This document shows, piece by piece, positions 44,540 to 53,147 of a DNA stretch of 64,000 bases. Numbering within the stretch: position 1 is the stretch's first letter; each line of letters starts with the position of its first letter. This DNA comes from [Clostridium] innocuum (GTDB taxonomy: Bacteria > Bacillota_I > Bacilli_A > Erysipelotrichales > Erysipelotrichaceae): the NCBI GenBank assembly GCA_012317185.1, contig CP048838.1, positions 124,001-188,000 on the forward strand, in the 5' to 3' direction. Both the position numbers and the translations under genes were made by a program. The notes below the pieces were generated by a model that saw only the letters and a list, made by a program, of their open reading frames with translations, did not search any database and was not told the origin of the DNA.

Positions 44540-45757
44540 ATGCAATCAGATATGTATTATGATGCCGTCATTGCAGGGTGTGGAGTTGCAGGTCTTTATA
44601 CGGCTTTAAATCTGCCGGAAACCATGCGAATACTGATGATCTGTAAGGGGGATATGGCGGAATGTGATTCCATGCTGGCACAGGGGGGGATCTGTGTGCT
44701 TCCTGATGAAGAAGATTATACTGCCTATTTTGAAGATACCATGCGTGCAGGCCATTATGAAAATAACAGAGAGAGTGTTGACATCATGATTCGGCAGAGC
44801 AGACCAATTATAGAAGAACTGCTTCGGCTGGGTGTCCGCTTTGAACAAAATGAGGATGGAAGTCTGCGATATACCCGTGAGGGAGGACATTCCCGTGCAA
44901 GGATATGCTTCCATAAGGATATAACAGGAAAAGAAATTACGACTGCCCTGCAGATGCATGTTCGAAGCTGTTCGAATATTACTGTTATGGAGCATGCCCG
45001 GATGTGTGATCTGCTTGTCGAGCATGGTGTCTGCAAGGGAATCGCACTGGAAACCAAAGATCAGCAGGTTGTCCATGTCCATGCAGAGGATACGGTGCTT
45101 GCGACAGGAGGTATCGGTGGTTTGTATGAGCATTCCACCAATTATCCAAGTCTTACAGGAGACGCCTTGCGCATTTGTAAAAAGCATGGGATTCAGCTGG
45201 ATCATCTGGATTACGTGCAGATTCATCCGACCAGCCTGTACAGCCGAAAAAAGGGAAGAAGCTTTTTGATTTCCGAGTCTGCCAGAGGAGATGGGGCGAT
45301 TTTACTGAATAAAAAAGGGGAACGCTTCGTAAATGAGCTGCTGCCAAGAGATGTTGTATCTCAGGCTATTTTTGAGGAAATGAAGAAGGATGACACCGAG
45401 CATGTCTGGCTGTCCTTTCAAAATGTCCCCAAAGAGACCATACAAAGTCATTTTCCAAACATTCAGGAGGCCTGCCGTAAGGAAGGCTATGATATTACAA
45501 AGGAAAGTATCCCGGTAGTTCCTGCGCAGCATTATTTTATGGGAGGAATCCATGTGGAAAGTCATTCACAGACAACAATGCAGCATCTGTATGCTGTTGG
45601 AGAAACCAGCTGTAACGGTGTGCACGGGAAGAATCGCCTTGCCAGCAACAGTCTGCTGGAGAGTCTTGTTTTTGCGAAAAGAGCAGCTGATAACATAACA
45701 GTCTGCCGGAAAGGAAAAAAAGCATATGAATCCAATTACGATGCAGCTTGTTGCTGA
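44540..45757 (+). CDS. nadB: L-aspartate oxidase
   Basis: 405 residues. FAD-dependent enzyme that forms iminoaspartate for NadA. FAD motif VIAGCGVAGLYTALN; MLAQGGICVLPDEED; HSRARICFHKDITGKEI; VHGKNRLASNSLLESLVF. It is shorter than the ~530-residue E. coli and Bacillus proteins because the C-terminal helical domain is missing, as in many clostridial NadB proteins. It overlaps nadC by 32 bp. Confidence 0.92.
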   Translation: MQSDMYYDAVIAGCGVAGLYTALNLPETMRILMICKGDMAECDSMLAQGGICVLPDEEDYTAYFEDTMRAGHYENNRESVDIMIRQSRPIIEELLRLGVRFEQNEDGSLRYTREGGHSRARICFHKDITGKEITTALQMHVRSCSNITVMEHARMCDLLVEHGVCKGIALETKDQQVVHVHAEDTVLATGGIGGLYEHSTNYPSLTGDALRICKKHGIQLDHLDYVQIHPTSLYSRKKGRSFLISESARGDGAILLNKKGERFVNELLPRDVVSQAIFEEMKKDDTEHVWLSFQNVPKETIQSHFPNIQEACRKEGYDITKESIPVVPAQHYFMGGIHVESHSQTTMQHLYAVGETSCNGVHGKNRLASNSLLESLVFAKRAADNITVCRKGKKAYESNYDAACC

Positions 45758-46583
45758 TAAATATATCCGTCTCGCTTTAGAGGAGGACATTAACGGTGAG
45801 GATGTAACAACCTGCTCCGTTATGCCTGATTATAAGGAAGGAGAGGTTCAGCTTATTTGCAAGGAAGACGGCATCATTGCCGGTCTTCAGATTTTCGAGC
45901 GTGTATTTACGCTGCTGGATCCGCAAACACAGGTTGATTTCCTTGTTAAGGATGGAGATAAGGTCACAAACGGTCAGCTGATGGGGAAGGTGCACGGGGA
46001 TATTCGTGTTCTGCTATCCGGTGAGCGGACTGCGTTGAATTATTTACAGAGAATGAGTGGAATTGCCACATATACCAGAAACGTAGCGGATATGCTGGAA
46101 GGCTCTAAAACCTGTCTGGTAGACACTAGAAAAACAACACCGTGCATGCGGGTGTTTGAGAAATATGCTGTTCTTGTCGGAGGCGGAAAAAATCATCGCT
46201 ATAATTTATCCGACGGGGTGCTGTTGAAGGATAATCATATCGATGCGGCAGGCGGTGTAAAGCAGGCAATTGAGGCCGCAAGAAGGCATGCGCCGTTTGT
46301 CCGTAAAATCGAAGTCGAAACAGAGAATCTTGACATGGTGAAGGAAGCAGTGGAGGCCGGTGCAGATATTATCATGCTGGACAATATGACCCCTGCCCAG
46401 ATGAAGGAGGCTGTACAGCTGATTGACGGACGTGCAGAAACGGAATGCTCCGGTAATATCACAAAAGAAAACATTGAGCTGATGAAGGATCTCGGTGTGA
46501 ATTATGTATCCAGTGGAGCATTGACACATTCCGCTCCGATTCTGGATATCAGCCTGAAGCATTTGAGCGTCCTTGGTAAGTAA
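45726..46583 (+). CDS. nadC: Nicotinate-nucleotide pyrophosphorylase (QPRTase)
   Basis: 285 residues. Converts quinolinate and PRPP to nicotinate mononucleotide. Motifs: ALEEDINGEDVTT, SGERTALNYLQRMSGIAT, DTRKTTPCMRVFEKYAV, LKDNHIDAAGG, IEVETENLDM and IMLDNM. PRPP is supplied by Prs, encoded at 13203. Coupled to nadB. Confidence 0.95.
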   Translation: MNPITMQLVADKYIRLALEEDINGEDVTTCSVMPDYKEGEVQLICKEDGIIAGLQIFERVFTLLDPQTQVDFLVKDGDKVTNGQLMGKVHGDIRVLLSGERTALNYLQRMSGIATYTRNVADMLEGSKTCLVDTRKTTPCMRVFEKYAVLVGGGKNHRYNLSDGVLLKDNHIDAAGGVKQAIEAARRHAPFVRKIEVETENLDMVKEAVEAGADIIMLDNMTPAQMKEAVQLIDGRAETECSGNITKENIELMKDLGVNYVSSGALTHSAPILDISLKHLSVLGK

Positions 46584-46595
46584 AGAGAAAATCAT

Positions 46596-47186
46596 ATGGA
46601 TAAGAAAGTAGCAGACAGCCCTATGGCTACAGCTTTGACAGGCTCTCAGCGCAGAAAACGTATTCTGACCATGATGAGGCAGTCTTCCCGTCCACTCTCC
46701 GGTGGTGCACTGGGAAGAGATACTGGTGTCAGCCGTCAGGTTGTGGTACAGGATATTGCTCTGCTGCGTACGGAGGGATATCCGATCATCGCCACTGCAC
46801 GGGGCTATATATTGAATGAAACAAAAAAAGCAGTTCGCCTGTTTAAGGTCTGTCACACAACAGAGCAGATCAGTGAAGAGCTGGAAACGATTGTTGATCT
46901 TGGAGGAAGTGTGGAGGATGTGATGGTGAATCACAGAGCCTATGGAAAAATGTCGGCGCCTCTGCGCATCCGAAACCGCCGGGATGTGGCAGTTTTACTG
47001 GAAAATCTAAAGACAGGTAAATCAACTCCACTGATGAATGTGACCGCAGGTTATCACTTTCATCATGTAACAGCGGATTCACAGGAAATACTGGATGAAA
47101 TTGAAGAGCATCTCCGTCAGAAGCATCTGCTTGCGGAATTTCTGCCTTATGAGCTGGAGGAGGAAAGCATACCGGATATAAAATAA
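46596..47186 (+). CDS. niaR: Niacin-responsive repressor NiaR
   Basis: 196 residues. N-terminal HTH_11 (RRKRILTMMRQSSRPLSGGA, GVSRQVVVQDIALLR) and a C-terminal 3H domain with the conserved His residues in MVNHRAYG, AGYHFHHVTAD and the EEHLRQKH tail, which bind metal and niacin. In Bacillus (YrxA) it represses nadABC. Lies at the end of the operon it probably controls. A putative operator is at 43504-43523. Confidence 0.9.
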   Translation: MDKKVADSPMATALTGSQRRKRILTMMRQSSRPLSGGALGRDTGVSRQVVVQDIALLRTEGYPIIATARGYILNETKKAVRLFKVCHTTEQISEELETIVDLGGSVEDVMVNHRAYGKMSAPLRIRNRRDVAVLLENLKTGKSTPLMNVTAGYHFHHVTADSQEILDEIEEHLRQKHLLAEFLPYELEEESIPDIK

Positions 47187-47215
47187 ACAAAGGCTGCATT
47201 CTGGCCTTTGTTTTC
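47185..47215 (+). terminator. Terminator of the nad operon
   Basis: AACAAAGGC and GCCTTTGTT around a short loop, followed by TTCTCT. The U-tract is imperfect. Confidence 0.6.
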
Positions 47216-47245
47216 TCTATAGGAAGAGACTATTTGAAACTTATT

Positions 47246-47770
47246 TCAGTTCTTCAGTATCTCTTTTCGTATAAAATCAACAGTAGCGTCCGTTCCATGA
47301 TCACGCTGATATTCCAGAATCATCTTCAGCATTGCCTTTGTCTCTTCATGCATGATAACATTGTCATAGCCGTTCATGAAGTATTCGTACGCACTTCCGT
47401 CATGATAATTTTCCTTCATATAGATGCGGGAAGCGGCAGTACGGTCGCAGTACATTTCCACAAGATAATGAAGTGGCATTTTCACCGGACGGATACCGCC
47501 TACGGCATTATCCAGCCAGTATTCCCAGTGATGCTTGTTGCGGCCTTTATGATGCAGCCAGCCTAGGGAATAGCCTTTTACTTCCTTTTCATAATCAATG
47601 GGACTGCGATTTCCCTGGAAATACTTGACACCTGCACAAAATTCAACAGGAGTGTATTTGGATAGATCATGCAGAAGTCCCTGTTTATATAAACCACAGC
47701 GAAAACACAGCTTTGTGACCGCAAGCTTGTGTGCAGTTATTGTTTTAAAATGTCCCCACAGCTTATTCAT
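47246..47770 (-). CDS. DUF5662 family protein
   Basis: 174 residues from the ATG at 47770 (AAAGGAGTGC upstream). Conserved stretches KLAVTKLCFRCGLYKQGLLHDLSKYTPVEF, given here as GLYKQGLLHDLSKYTPVEF, and WLHHKGRNKHHWEYW carry HD-like and HHxxxxHHW histidines that suggest a metal-dependent hydrolase fold, but no activity is known for the family. A single gene, convergent with the nad operon. Confidence 0.8.
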   Translation of the reverse strand: MNKLWGHFKTITAHKLAVTKLCFRCGLYKQGLLHDLSKYTPVEFCAGVKYFQGNRSPIDYEKEVKGYSLGWLHHKGRNKHHWEYWLDNAVGGIRPVKMPLHYLVEMYCDRTAASRIYMKENYHDGSAYEYFMNGYDNVIMHEETKAMLKMILEYQRDHGTDATVDFIRKEILKN

Positions 47771-47882
47771 AATCTGCACTCCTTTCACATTCCAGTCTAT
47801 TTTACCACGATAGGAATTGTTCAGACAATTCTTTTCCCTAGTTTATGAAGCTTCCCGCTTTACGAATGGATGTATTGCTTAT

Positions 47883-47936
47883 TTCTTTTCCTTTTCATAT
47901 AACGTTCACGTAGTGTTCACAAAGGGGATGTATGAT
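47883..47936 (+). promoter_or_regulatory. Pho-box-like repeat promoter of sRNA A
   Basis: Hexamers TTCTTT (47883), TTCATA (47894), TTCACG (47905) and TTCACA (47916) repeat at an exact 11-bp period. TATGAT (47931-47936) begins 15 bp after the start of the last repeat, and there is no separate -35. This is the architecture of promoters activated by PhoB/PhoP-type OmpR-family regulators. The same layout recurs at 48791-48844. Confidence 0.7.
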
Positions 47937-47941
47937 ATAGA

Positions 47942-48096
47942 CACAAGCAAAGCAATGCTTGTGAAATCTTAATAAAGGTAATGGAATGTTTCCCCATCCC
48001 TATAAAAAAACAAACAGCTATCATGTTTACAATATTTTTTCATTTCCATTACCTGCCTTCATGCTGAACCTCTGTCCCTCGCAGAGGTTCTTTTAT
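47942..48096 (+). ncRNA. Candidate small RNA A
   Basis: Transcript inferred from promoter to terminator. Hairpin 1: ACAAGC/GCTTGT (47943-47948, 47957-47962). Stem 2: GGTAATGGAA/TTCCATTACC (47977-47986, 48044-48053) closing a 57-nt loop that carries TTTCCCCATCCCTAT. Terminator: AACCTCTG/CAGAGGTT (48067-48074, 48082-48089) then CTTTTATT. A related RNA (copy B at 48851-48956) has the same three elements with compensating base changes. The pyrimidine-rich loop could pair with ribosome-binding sites (inference). Confidence 0.65.
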
Positions 48097-48211
48097 TCGT
48101 TTGATTTACATGAAAGCTTTTTCTTAAGCTTTACCGGCAATAAAACAACAGCTAACGCGGGAGCTGCTGTTAATGACTCACTTAAATTACATGCGATAAT
48201 ACGATGTGCAG

Positions 48212-48661
48212 CTACTGTGTGAAGTGTTTGCATTTGAAAATCATATTCTCTGCATTTCTGTATCCGTTTTTCGTATAAAAATGCGAGTGCATCTCATCAT
48301 TTACGCTGAGCAGCTCGATGAAGGAAGCACCGTTCTCTTTTACGGTTTTCTCCATTTCATTTAGAAAATGCGTGCCAAGATGTGCTCCTTGAAATTGTCT
48401 GGCAATCACGATTTCTTCCAGATAATAGCCGGTCAAATCATCAAATTCTTTGAAATATCCCATGACGAATCCGCTGATAGCATGATCAGCCATCTGTATA
48501 AAACACAGCGCATCCTCTATCGTCATGAGCTGATGGAGTCTTTTATATGCTTTATCATAAGTCCAGCAGCCTCCTTCATAGGTATTATAATAGTCTATGT
48601 ACAGCTTTACCACTGCATCTAAATGTTGACTCTCCATTCTTTTGTAGCGTATATTCATCAT
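48212..48661 (-). CDS. GNAT-family N-acetyltransferase
   Basis: 149 residues. The GNAT fold is indicated by ISGFVMGYFKEF (strand 4), EEIVIARQFQGAHLGTHFLN with the acetyl-CoA Q/RxxGxG/A-like loop, and the C-terminal ASFIELLSVNDEMHSHFYTK, NGYRNAENM. The acceptor is unknown. It lies on the opposite strand between the two small-RNA genes. Confidence 0.85.
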   Translation of the reverse strand: MMNIRYKRMESQHLDAVVKLYIDYYNTYEGGCWTYDKAYKRLHQLMTIEDALCFIQMADHAISGFVMGYFKEFDDLTGYYLEEIVIARQFQGAHLGTHFLNEMEKTVKENGASFIELLSVNDEMHSHFYTKNGYRNAENMIFKCKHFTQ

Positions 48662-48790
48662 TGTCTCACCTGTCCTTTTCTATAAAATATATGCTTATCT
48701 TTTTTGACAGCATACTGTGAATGGAATCCGGATTATAAAGGATATACACAGGGACCTTCTTTGCCATTCTATAACATCATTATACAGATA

Positions 48791-48844
48791 TTGTATAAAT
48801 ATTCAAACATACTTCACCTGCTGTTCACACGCAGGGTGTATGCT
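48791..48844 (+). promoter_or_regulatory. Pho-box-like repeat promoter of sRNA B
   Basis: TTGTAT (48791), TTCAAA (48802), TTCACC (48813) and TTCACA (48824) repeat at an exact 11-bp period; TATGCT (48839-48844) starts 15 bp after the last repeat begins, the same distance as in copy A. Confidence 0.7.
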
Positions 48845-48850
48845 GTACAT

Positions 48851-48956
48851 ACAGACAGTTTTGTCTGAAAGAAGGGTAATGACAATTTCCTACTCATCCA
48901 TATGTTATCCATCGTCATTGCCGCAAAGCCTCTGTCCTGTCACAGAGGTTTTTTTT
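48851..48956 (+). ncRNA. Candidate small RNA B
   Basis: Hairpin 1: CAGACA/TGTCTG (48852-48857, 48862-48867). Stem 2: GGTAATGAC/GTCATTGCC (48875-48883, 48914-48922) around a loop with TTTCCTACTCATCCATAT. Terminator: CCTCTGT/ACAGAGG (48929-48935, 48942-48948) then eight Ts. Compared with copy A, hairpin 1 differs in sequence but not in form, and stem 2 ends GAC/GTC in place of GGAA/TTCC, keeping the pairing. Confidence 0.68.
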
Positions 48957-49053
48957 GAGGTGTTTTAAAAGTATATATGTTTTTATATAAAAATATATAT
49001 TTATGTTGCGCATTGAGAATTTTGAGTTATAATATAAGCATCGGAGGTGTGCT

Positions 49054-49770
49054 ATGATACCGAAATATATGCAGGTATATACAGAGATAAAGGATACGAT
49101 TCAGAAGGGAAGCTATAGCGCAAACGAAATGCTGCCAAGCGGAGAGGAATTCGCAAAGCAGTATGCATGCAGTGTGTTAACGGTTAAAAAGGCGCTGGAT
49201 CGTCTTGTCAGTGAGGGTGTGATTGTAAGAAAAAGAGGTCTGGGAAGCTTCGTAAAGAAATGCAGAACAGGTCCGGACAGAATGCAGGGGGTACCTGTTA
49301 TCGGGCGGGATCTGATTCGTGAGGAGGTTACCTCTGTTGTTGAGAGGTTTGAGGTAGTGACATGCACTGCAGAGCTGGCGGATAAAATGAATATACAAGC
49401 CGGAGAGTTTGTGTATGAAATAGAGCGTATTCGCTTGTATAAGCAGGAGCCAAGAGTTGTAGAATATACATGGATGCCGCTGCAGATCATACCGGGACTT
49501 CAGCGAAGGGATGTGGAAACCTCTATTTATGCGTATATTGAAAAACAGCTTCACAGGCATATACAGGGTGCACATCTGTCATTTCAGGCTGTTCGTCCGC
49601 AGGCACTGGAAAAGAAATATTTTCACATGAATGACAATGATTTTGTATGTCAGGTGGAAGAGCTCGCATATCTGGATACATCTGAGATATTTGAGTATTC
49701 CATAGCACGGCATCTTCCACAGTATTTTCACTTTGAAACCAATGTAATAAAGGAACTATATGATAACTGA
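49054..49770 (+). CDS. GntR/UTRA transcriptional regulator of the beta-glucoside locus
   Basis: 238 residues. GntR HTH (EMLPSGEEFAKQYACSVLTV, KKALDRLVSEGVIVRKRGLG, SFVKK) and UTRA domain (GRDLIREEVTSVVERFEV, QVEELAYLDTSEIFEYSIAR). SD CGGAGGTG lies 6 bp before ATG. It is 44 bp upstream of a GH1 phospho-beta-glucosidase gene in the same direction, so it likely controls it and itself. Confidence 0.88.
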   Translation: MIPKYMQVYTEIKDTIQKGSYSANEMLPSGEEFAKQYACSVLTVKKALDRLVSEGVIVRKRGLGSFVKKCRTGPDRMQGVPVIGRDLIREEVTSVVERFEVVTCTAELADKMNIQAGEFVYEIERIRLYKQEPRVVEYTWMPLQIIPGLQRRDVETSIYAYIEKQLHRHIQGAHLSFQAVRPQALEKKYFHMNDNDFVCQVEELAYLDTSEIFEYSIARHLPQYFHFETNVIKELYDN

Positions 49771-49814
49771 ACCAATGTTGAATACCCGCATACAGCGGGA
49801 GAATGGAGGATACA

Positions 49815-51266
49815 ATGTATTTTGAAAAAACAGCAGGATTTCCAGATGATTTCCTATGGGGCAGTGCATCCGCTGCCTACCAGATTGAAGGTGCGGATCG
49901 CGAAGATGGCAAGGGCATTTCAAACTGGGATGAGTTTGTAAAGATACCTGGGAAAACCTTTAAAGGCACTACCGGTGCAGTCGCTGTCGATTTTTATCAT
50001 CATTATAAAGAAGATATTGCACGAATGGCTGAAATGGGATTAAAGACCTATCGGTTTTCTATTGCTTGGACAAGAATATATCCACAGGGAAATGGAAAAG
50101 TAAATGAAACAGGTTTAGCTTTTTACGATAATGTTATCAATGAATGCTTAAAATATGGAATCGAGCCTATGGTTACCATCTATCACTGGGACATGCCGCA
50201 GGCGCTGGAAGATGCATATCATGGTTGGGAGAATCCACAGATTATAGAGGACTTTGTAACGTATGCCGTTACTTTGTTTGAACGGTATGGAGATCGTGTA
50301 AAATACTGGATAACCATGAACGAACAGAATATTTTCACCTCTATGGGCTGGATGGAAGGACTTCATCCACCGGGAAAAACAGATCAGCTGAAGCTGTTCT
50401 ATCAGGTAAATCATCATGCGAATGTTGCACATGCACGGAGTGTATTGGAATTGAAGAAACGCTTTCCTCATGCGATGGTGGGCGCAAGCTTTGCGTTTTC
50501 TCCATGCTATGCGATTGATTGCCGTCCGGAAAATGCGATGGCAAAAGCAGACTTTGATGATTTACGCAATTACTGGTGGCTGGATATCTATGGATATGGC
50601 CGTTATCCAAAGAGTGCTATGAAATATCTGAAGTCTATTGACTGCGCACCGGATATTACAGCGGATGAAATGCAGGATATCCGTCAGGCTGCGTCTTTGA
50701 TTGATTTTATGGGTGTCAATTACTATCAGACAGCGGTTGCCGAATATAATGATATTTATGGTGTTGGCGCTAATCACGAGGTGAACACAACAGGAGAAAA
50801 GGGAACAGCAAAAATCAGCGGAGTACCCGGATTGTATAAAAATCCTGCCAATCCGTATTTGAAGACAACGGATTGGGATTGGACAATCGATCCAATGGGT
50901 ATCCGTATGTGCTGCAGGACAATAACCTCACGTTATGATTTGCCTATCATTATATCCGAGAACGGTCTTGGAGCGTTTGATAAGCTGGAAGAGGATAAGA
51001 CGATACACGATCCTTATCGTATAGAATATCTTCGCGCACATATTGCGGAACTGAAAAAGGCGGTTGCTGATGGCTGCGAGGTACTGGCATACTGTACATG
51101 GTCCTGCACGGATTTGTTAAGCTGGTTGAACGGATATCAGAAGCGTTACGGTTTTATTTATGTGGAGCGGGAAGAGGATGATGCCAGTGCAACCTTGAAC
51201 AGGTATCCAAAGGACTCTTTTCACTGGTATGCTGAGGTGATAAAAACAAACGGGCAGAATTTGTAA
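49815..51266 (+). CDS. GH1 family 6-phospho-beta-glucosidase
   Basis: 483 residues from ATG 49815 (AATGGAGG 6 bp upstream). GH1 signatures: N-terminal FPDDFLWGSASAAYQIEGA, acid/base TMNEQN, nucleophile IISENGLGA. The C-terminal RYGFIYVEREE is typical of phospho-beta-glucosidases, though some residues differ (CTWSCTDLLSWLNGYQKRY). It would hydrolyse PTS-imported beta-glucoside 6-phosphates; no PTS gene is adjacent, so the permease must be elsewhere. Confidence 0.9.
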   Translation: MYFEKTAGFPDDFLWGSASAAYQIEGADREDGKGISNWDEFVKIPGKTFKGTTGAVAVDFYHHYKEDIARMAEMGLKTYRFSIAWTRIYPQGNGKVNETGLAFYDNVINECLKYGIEPMVTIYHWDMPQALEDAYHGWENPQIIEDFVTYAVTLFERYGDRVKYWITMNEQNIFTSMGWMEGLHPPGKTDQLKLFYQVNHHANVAHARSVLELKKRFPHAMVGASFAFSPCYAIDCRPENAMAKADFDDLRNYWWLDIYGYGRYPKSAMKYLKSIDCAPDITADEMQDIRQAASLIDFMGVNYYQTAVAEYNDIYGVGANHEVNTTGEKGTAKISGVPGLYKNPANPYLKTTDWDWTIDPMGIRMCCRTITSRYDLPIIISENGLGAFDKLEEDKTIHDPYRIEYLRAHIAELKKAVADGCEVLAYCTWSCTDLLSWLNGYQKRYGFIYVEREEDDASATLNRYPKDSFHWYAEVIKTNGQNL

Positions 51267-51378
51267 AGTGTATAACGTGGATAGATTGATAAATATGGAT
51301 AATCAGAATTATGCTGTTCATGATTTCCCATTTCAGGTATAATAGGATATATACGAAAGCGGTAAAGGATGGGATTAT

Positions 51379-52125
51379 ATGAGTCGCGAAAAATTAAAGG
51401 AACACTATGCAGAGATAATCAGAAATCAACTTAAAATGCAGAACCCGGAAGGTACGGTTTCCATATATCATAAGCTATTGGAAAATGAATATGAGGAAGA
51501 TTCTGCTGTTGATGTACTGGCATTCTATATGGAAAACATGGTTGTGGACATGCTGAAGCATGAAGAAGATTATGATGAGCAAAAATGGAATCATATGCTA
51601 AACGGGATTCGAATTTATAATCTTGAAGAAGCGGATAAGGTCACTGCTTATGATATGAAGAAAATAACCGCAAAATTAAAAAAAGAATTCGGAAGTATAA
51701 AACATGGTGATGAAGAGCCTTATTTGGAAGGATTGGCAGCTTATGAGAATAATCTTCAGGTTATGGTGGAGCGCTATCAACTGAATTCCAGGCAGCTTCG
51801 GACGATTGTTGAGATATGGATGCTTCTGCTTTACGGCTCTCTGCATCAGAAGACCTATGACTTCTGCGCAGTTGCTGACCTGGATTTGATTGAAATAGCA
51901 AAAAGTTTAGAATGGTATAGTAATCCAATCATAAATCCAAAGCTGTATGATACTCTTAAAGCTGAAGATATCGCAGCTTTGGATAAAAATAAGATATGTG
52001 AAGGATCTGTAACAATGGCATTTCGACTGCTCATCAGAATACACGAAAGTATGGATTTTTGGGAAAAGAAACTAGGTAGTAATGGATATTTGAATTATTT
52101 ATCAAATGTAGAAGCGTTTGAGTAA
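51379..52125 (+). CDS. Uncharacterised protein, 248 residues
   Basis: I do not recognise a family. The protein is acidic and apparently all-helical, without signal peptide or transmembrane helix; Tyr- and Glu-rich helices (NEYEEDSAVDVLAFYMENM, EEPYLEGLAAYENNLQV) suggest a scaffold or binding role. Possible promoter and SD (GGGATTAT region weak). Its own terminator follows, so it is a single-gene unit. Confidence 0.65.
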   Translation: MSREKLKEHYAEIIRNQLKMQNPEGTVSIYHKLLENEYEEDSAVDVLAFYMENMVVDMLKHEEDYDEQKWNHMLNGIRIYNLEEADKVTAYDMKKITAKLKKEFGSIKHGDEEPYLEGLAAYENNLQVMVERYQLNSRQLRTIVEIWMLLLYGSLHQKTYDFCAVADLDLIEIAKSLEWYSNPIINPKLYDTLKAEDIAALDKNKICEGSVTMAFRLLIRIHESMDFWEKKLGSNGYLNYLSNVEAFE

Positions 52126-52131
52126 AGAACG

Positions 52132-52168
52132 AAAAAGCATGGTGTACTTATACGCCATGCTTTTTTGT
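52132..52168 (+). terminator. Terminator after the 248-residue protein
   Basis: AAAAGCATGGTG and CGCCATGCTTTT around TACTTATA, with T and A tracts on both sides. It may act in both directions. Confidence 0.85.
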
Positions 52169-52206
52169 AAGAATACAGAAACATCAGATAAACTATTTAA
52201 CAGCCT

Positions 52207-52848
52207 TTATTTGCCGCAACGAAAGCTGGTAATGATTTCATGAATTTTAGCGGCATTGGCTGCAATATCTTCACTGCTTCCTTTTGTCAGAAGTCCTCCG
52301 AACCCGCAGACATCCACACCGTTTTCCAGCCATGTTGTCAGATTGTCAAGATTGATTCCCCCGCTTGCCAGAATCGGCATATCCGGAATCGGTGTTTTAA
52401 AAACCTTTACCAGCTTTGGACCATAGAAATCGGAAATAGGAAATGCCTTGACGAATGCCGCTCCGCTGCTTAGCGCATCAACACATTCGGTAATGGTGGT
52501 ACATCCCGGTGCATAGGGAATCTGATAGCGATTGCACATTTTTGCGACCTCTTCATTATAGTTCGGGGCAATGATAAAAGCAGCACCATGCAGGATTGCG
52601 TGTCGTGCTGTTTCTGCGTCCAGAACTGTTCCGGCACCTACGCAGAGTGCATCTCCATATTTTTCAGAAAGACCCTGTATGATATCTCCGGCGTTATTTA
52701 ACGTATAGCTCATTTCCATGACAGGTACGCCGCCCTTCATGCAGCCCTCGGCTATTTCACATGCGCGATCCAGTGTTTCCGCACGAACGATTGCAAGTGC
52801 ACCTGCCTCATACATACGGTTTGTGACGTTCATTTTTTTCATATTCAT
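52207..52848 (-). CDS. eda: KDPG/KHG-type 2-keto-3-deoxy-phosphogluconate aldolase
   Basis: 213 residues, beta/alpha barrel of the Eda family. Catalytic Glu region GGVPVMEMSYT, phosphate-binding AGTVLDAETA, Schiff-base Lys in GAAFVKAFPIS and ASGGINLDNL. It cleaves 2-keto-3-deoxy-6-phosphosugar acids to pyruvate and a triose phosphate. It is divergent from a mannose-family PTS cluster, whose other enzymes also point to sugar-acid metabolism. SD AAGGAGGATG. Confidence 0.9.
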   Translation of the reverse strand: MNMKKMNVTNRMYEAGALAIVRAETLDRACEIAEGCMKGGVPVMEMSYTLNNAGDIIQGLSEKYGDALCVGAGTVLDAETARHAILHGAAFIIAPNYNEEVAKMCNRYQIPYAPGCTTITECVDALSSGAAFVKAFPISDFYGPKLVKVFKTPIPDMPILASGGINLDNLTTWLENGVDVCGFGGLLTKGSSEDIAANAAKIHEIITSFRCGK

Positions 52849-52883
52849 AATGACATCCTCCTTGCCTATATCTTACGTTGTTT

Positions 52884-52897
52884 TAGAAACGCTTACA
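52884..52897. promoter_or_regulatory. cre-like site upstream of the aldolase gene
   Basis: Read on the minus strand, TGTAAGCGTTTCTA matches the CcpA consensus TGWAANCGNTNWCA except in its 3' end. It lies 36 bp upstream of the aldolase start, where CcpA would repress. Confidence 0.4.
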
Positions 52898-53061
52898 ATT
52901 GGATGAGTGAACAAAATTAGAGGTGAAATATGTGCGCTTAAACAAATGAGATAGCAGCTGAAAAGATATTGTACATCCGGTTGGCTTATGCTTAAAAAGC
53001 CTATGAATAAAGGATTTTTTGAAGGTCAGCTAACACACATATGATATATAGAAAACATTAT

Positions 53062-53087
53062 GCTCCGGCTTTCGGATGCTTTTTTTC
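53062..53087 (+). terminator. Terminator-like hairpin in the eda/PTS intergenic region
   Basis: GCTCCG and CGGATGC (one bulged base) around a short loop, then seven Ts. No coding sequence ends here, so it may close a short transcript from the 343-bp intergenic region or a divergent antisense leader. Confidence 0.4.
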
Positions 53088-53147
53088 AACTTTGTGCGTT
53101 TGACCAAAAACGGCACAGGCTTTTTAGTTTGTTTGAACATAGCGACT

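Noticed and set aside
47986..48222. Open frame of 78 codons across small RNA A
   Set aside because: No SD; it overlaps the conserved stem and terminator, and copy B shows no matching protein.
48717..48968. Open frame of 83 codons across small RNA B
   Set aside because: It runs through the promoter repeats and terminator hairpin; the RNA reading explains the conservation.
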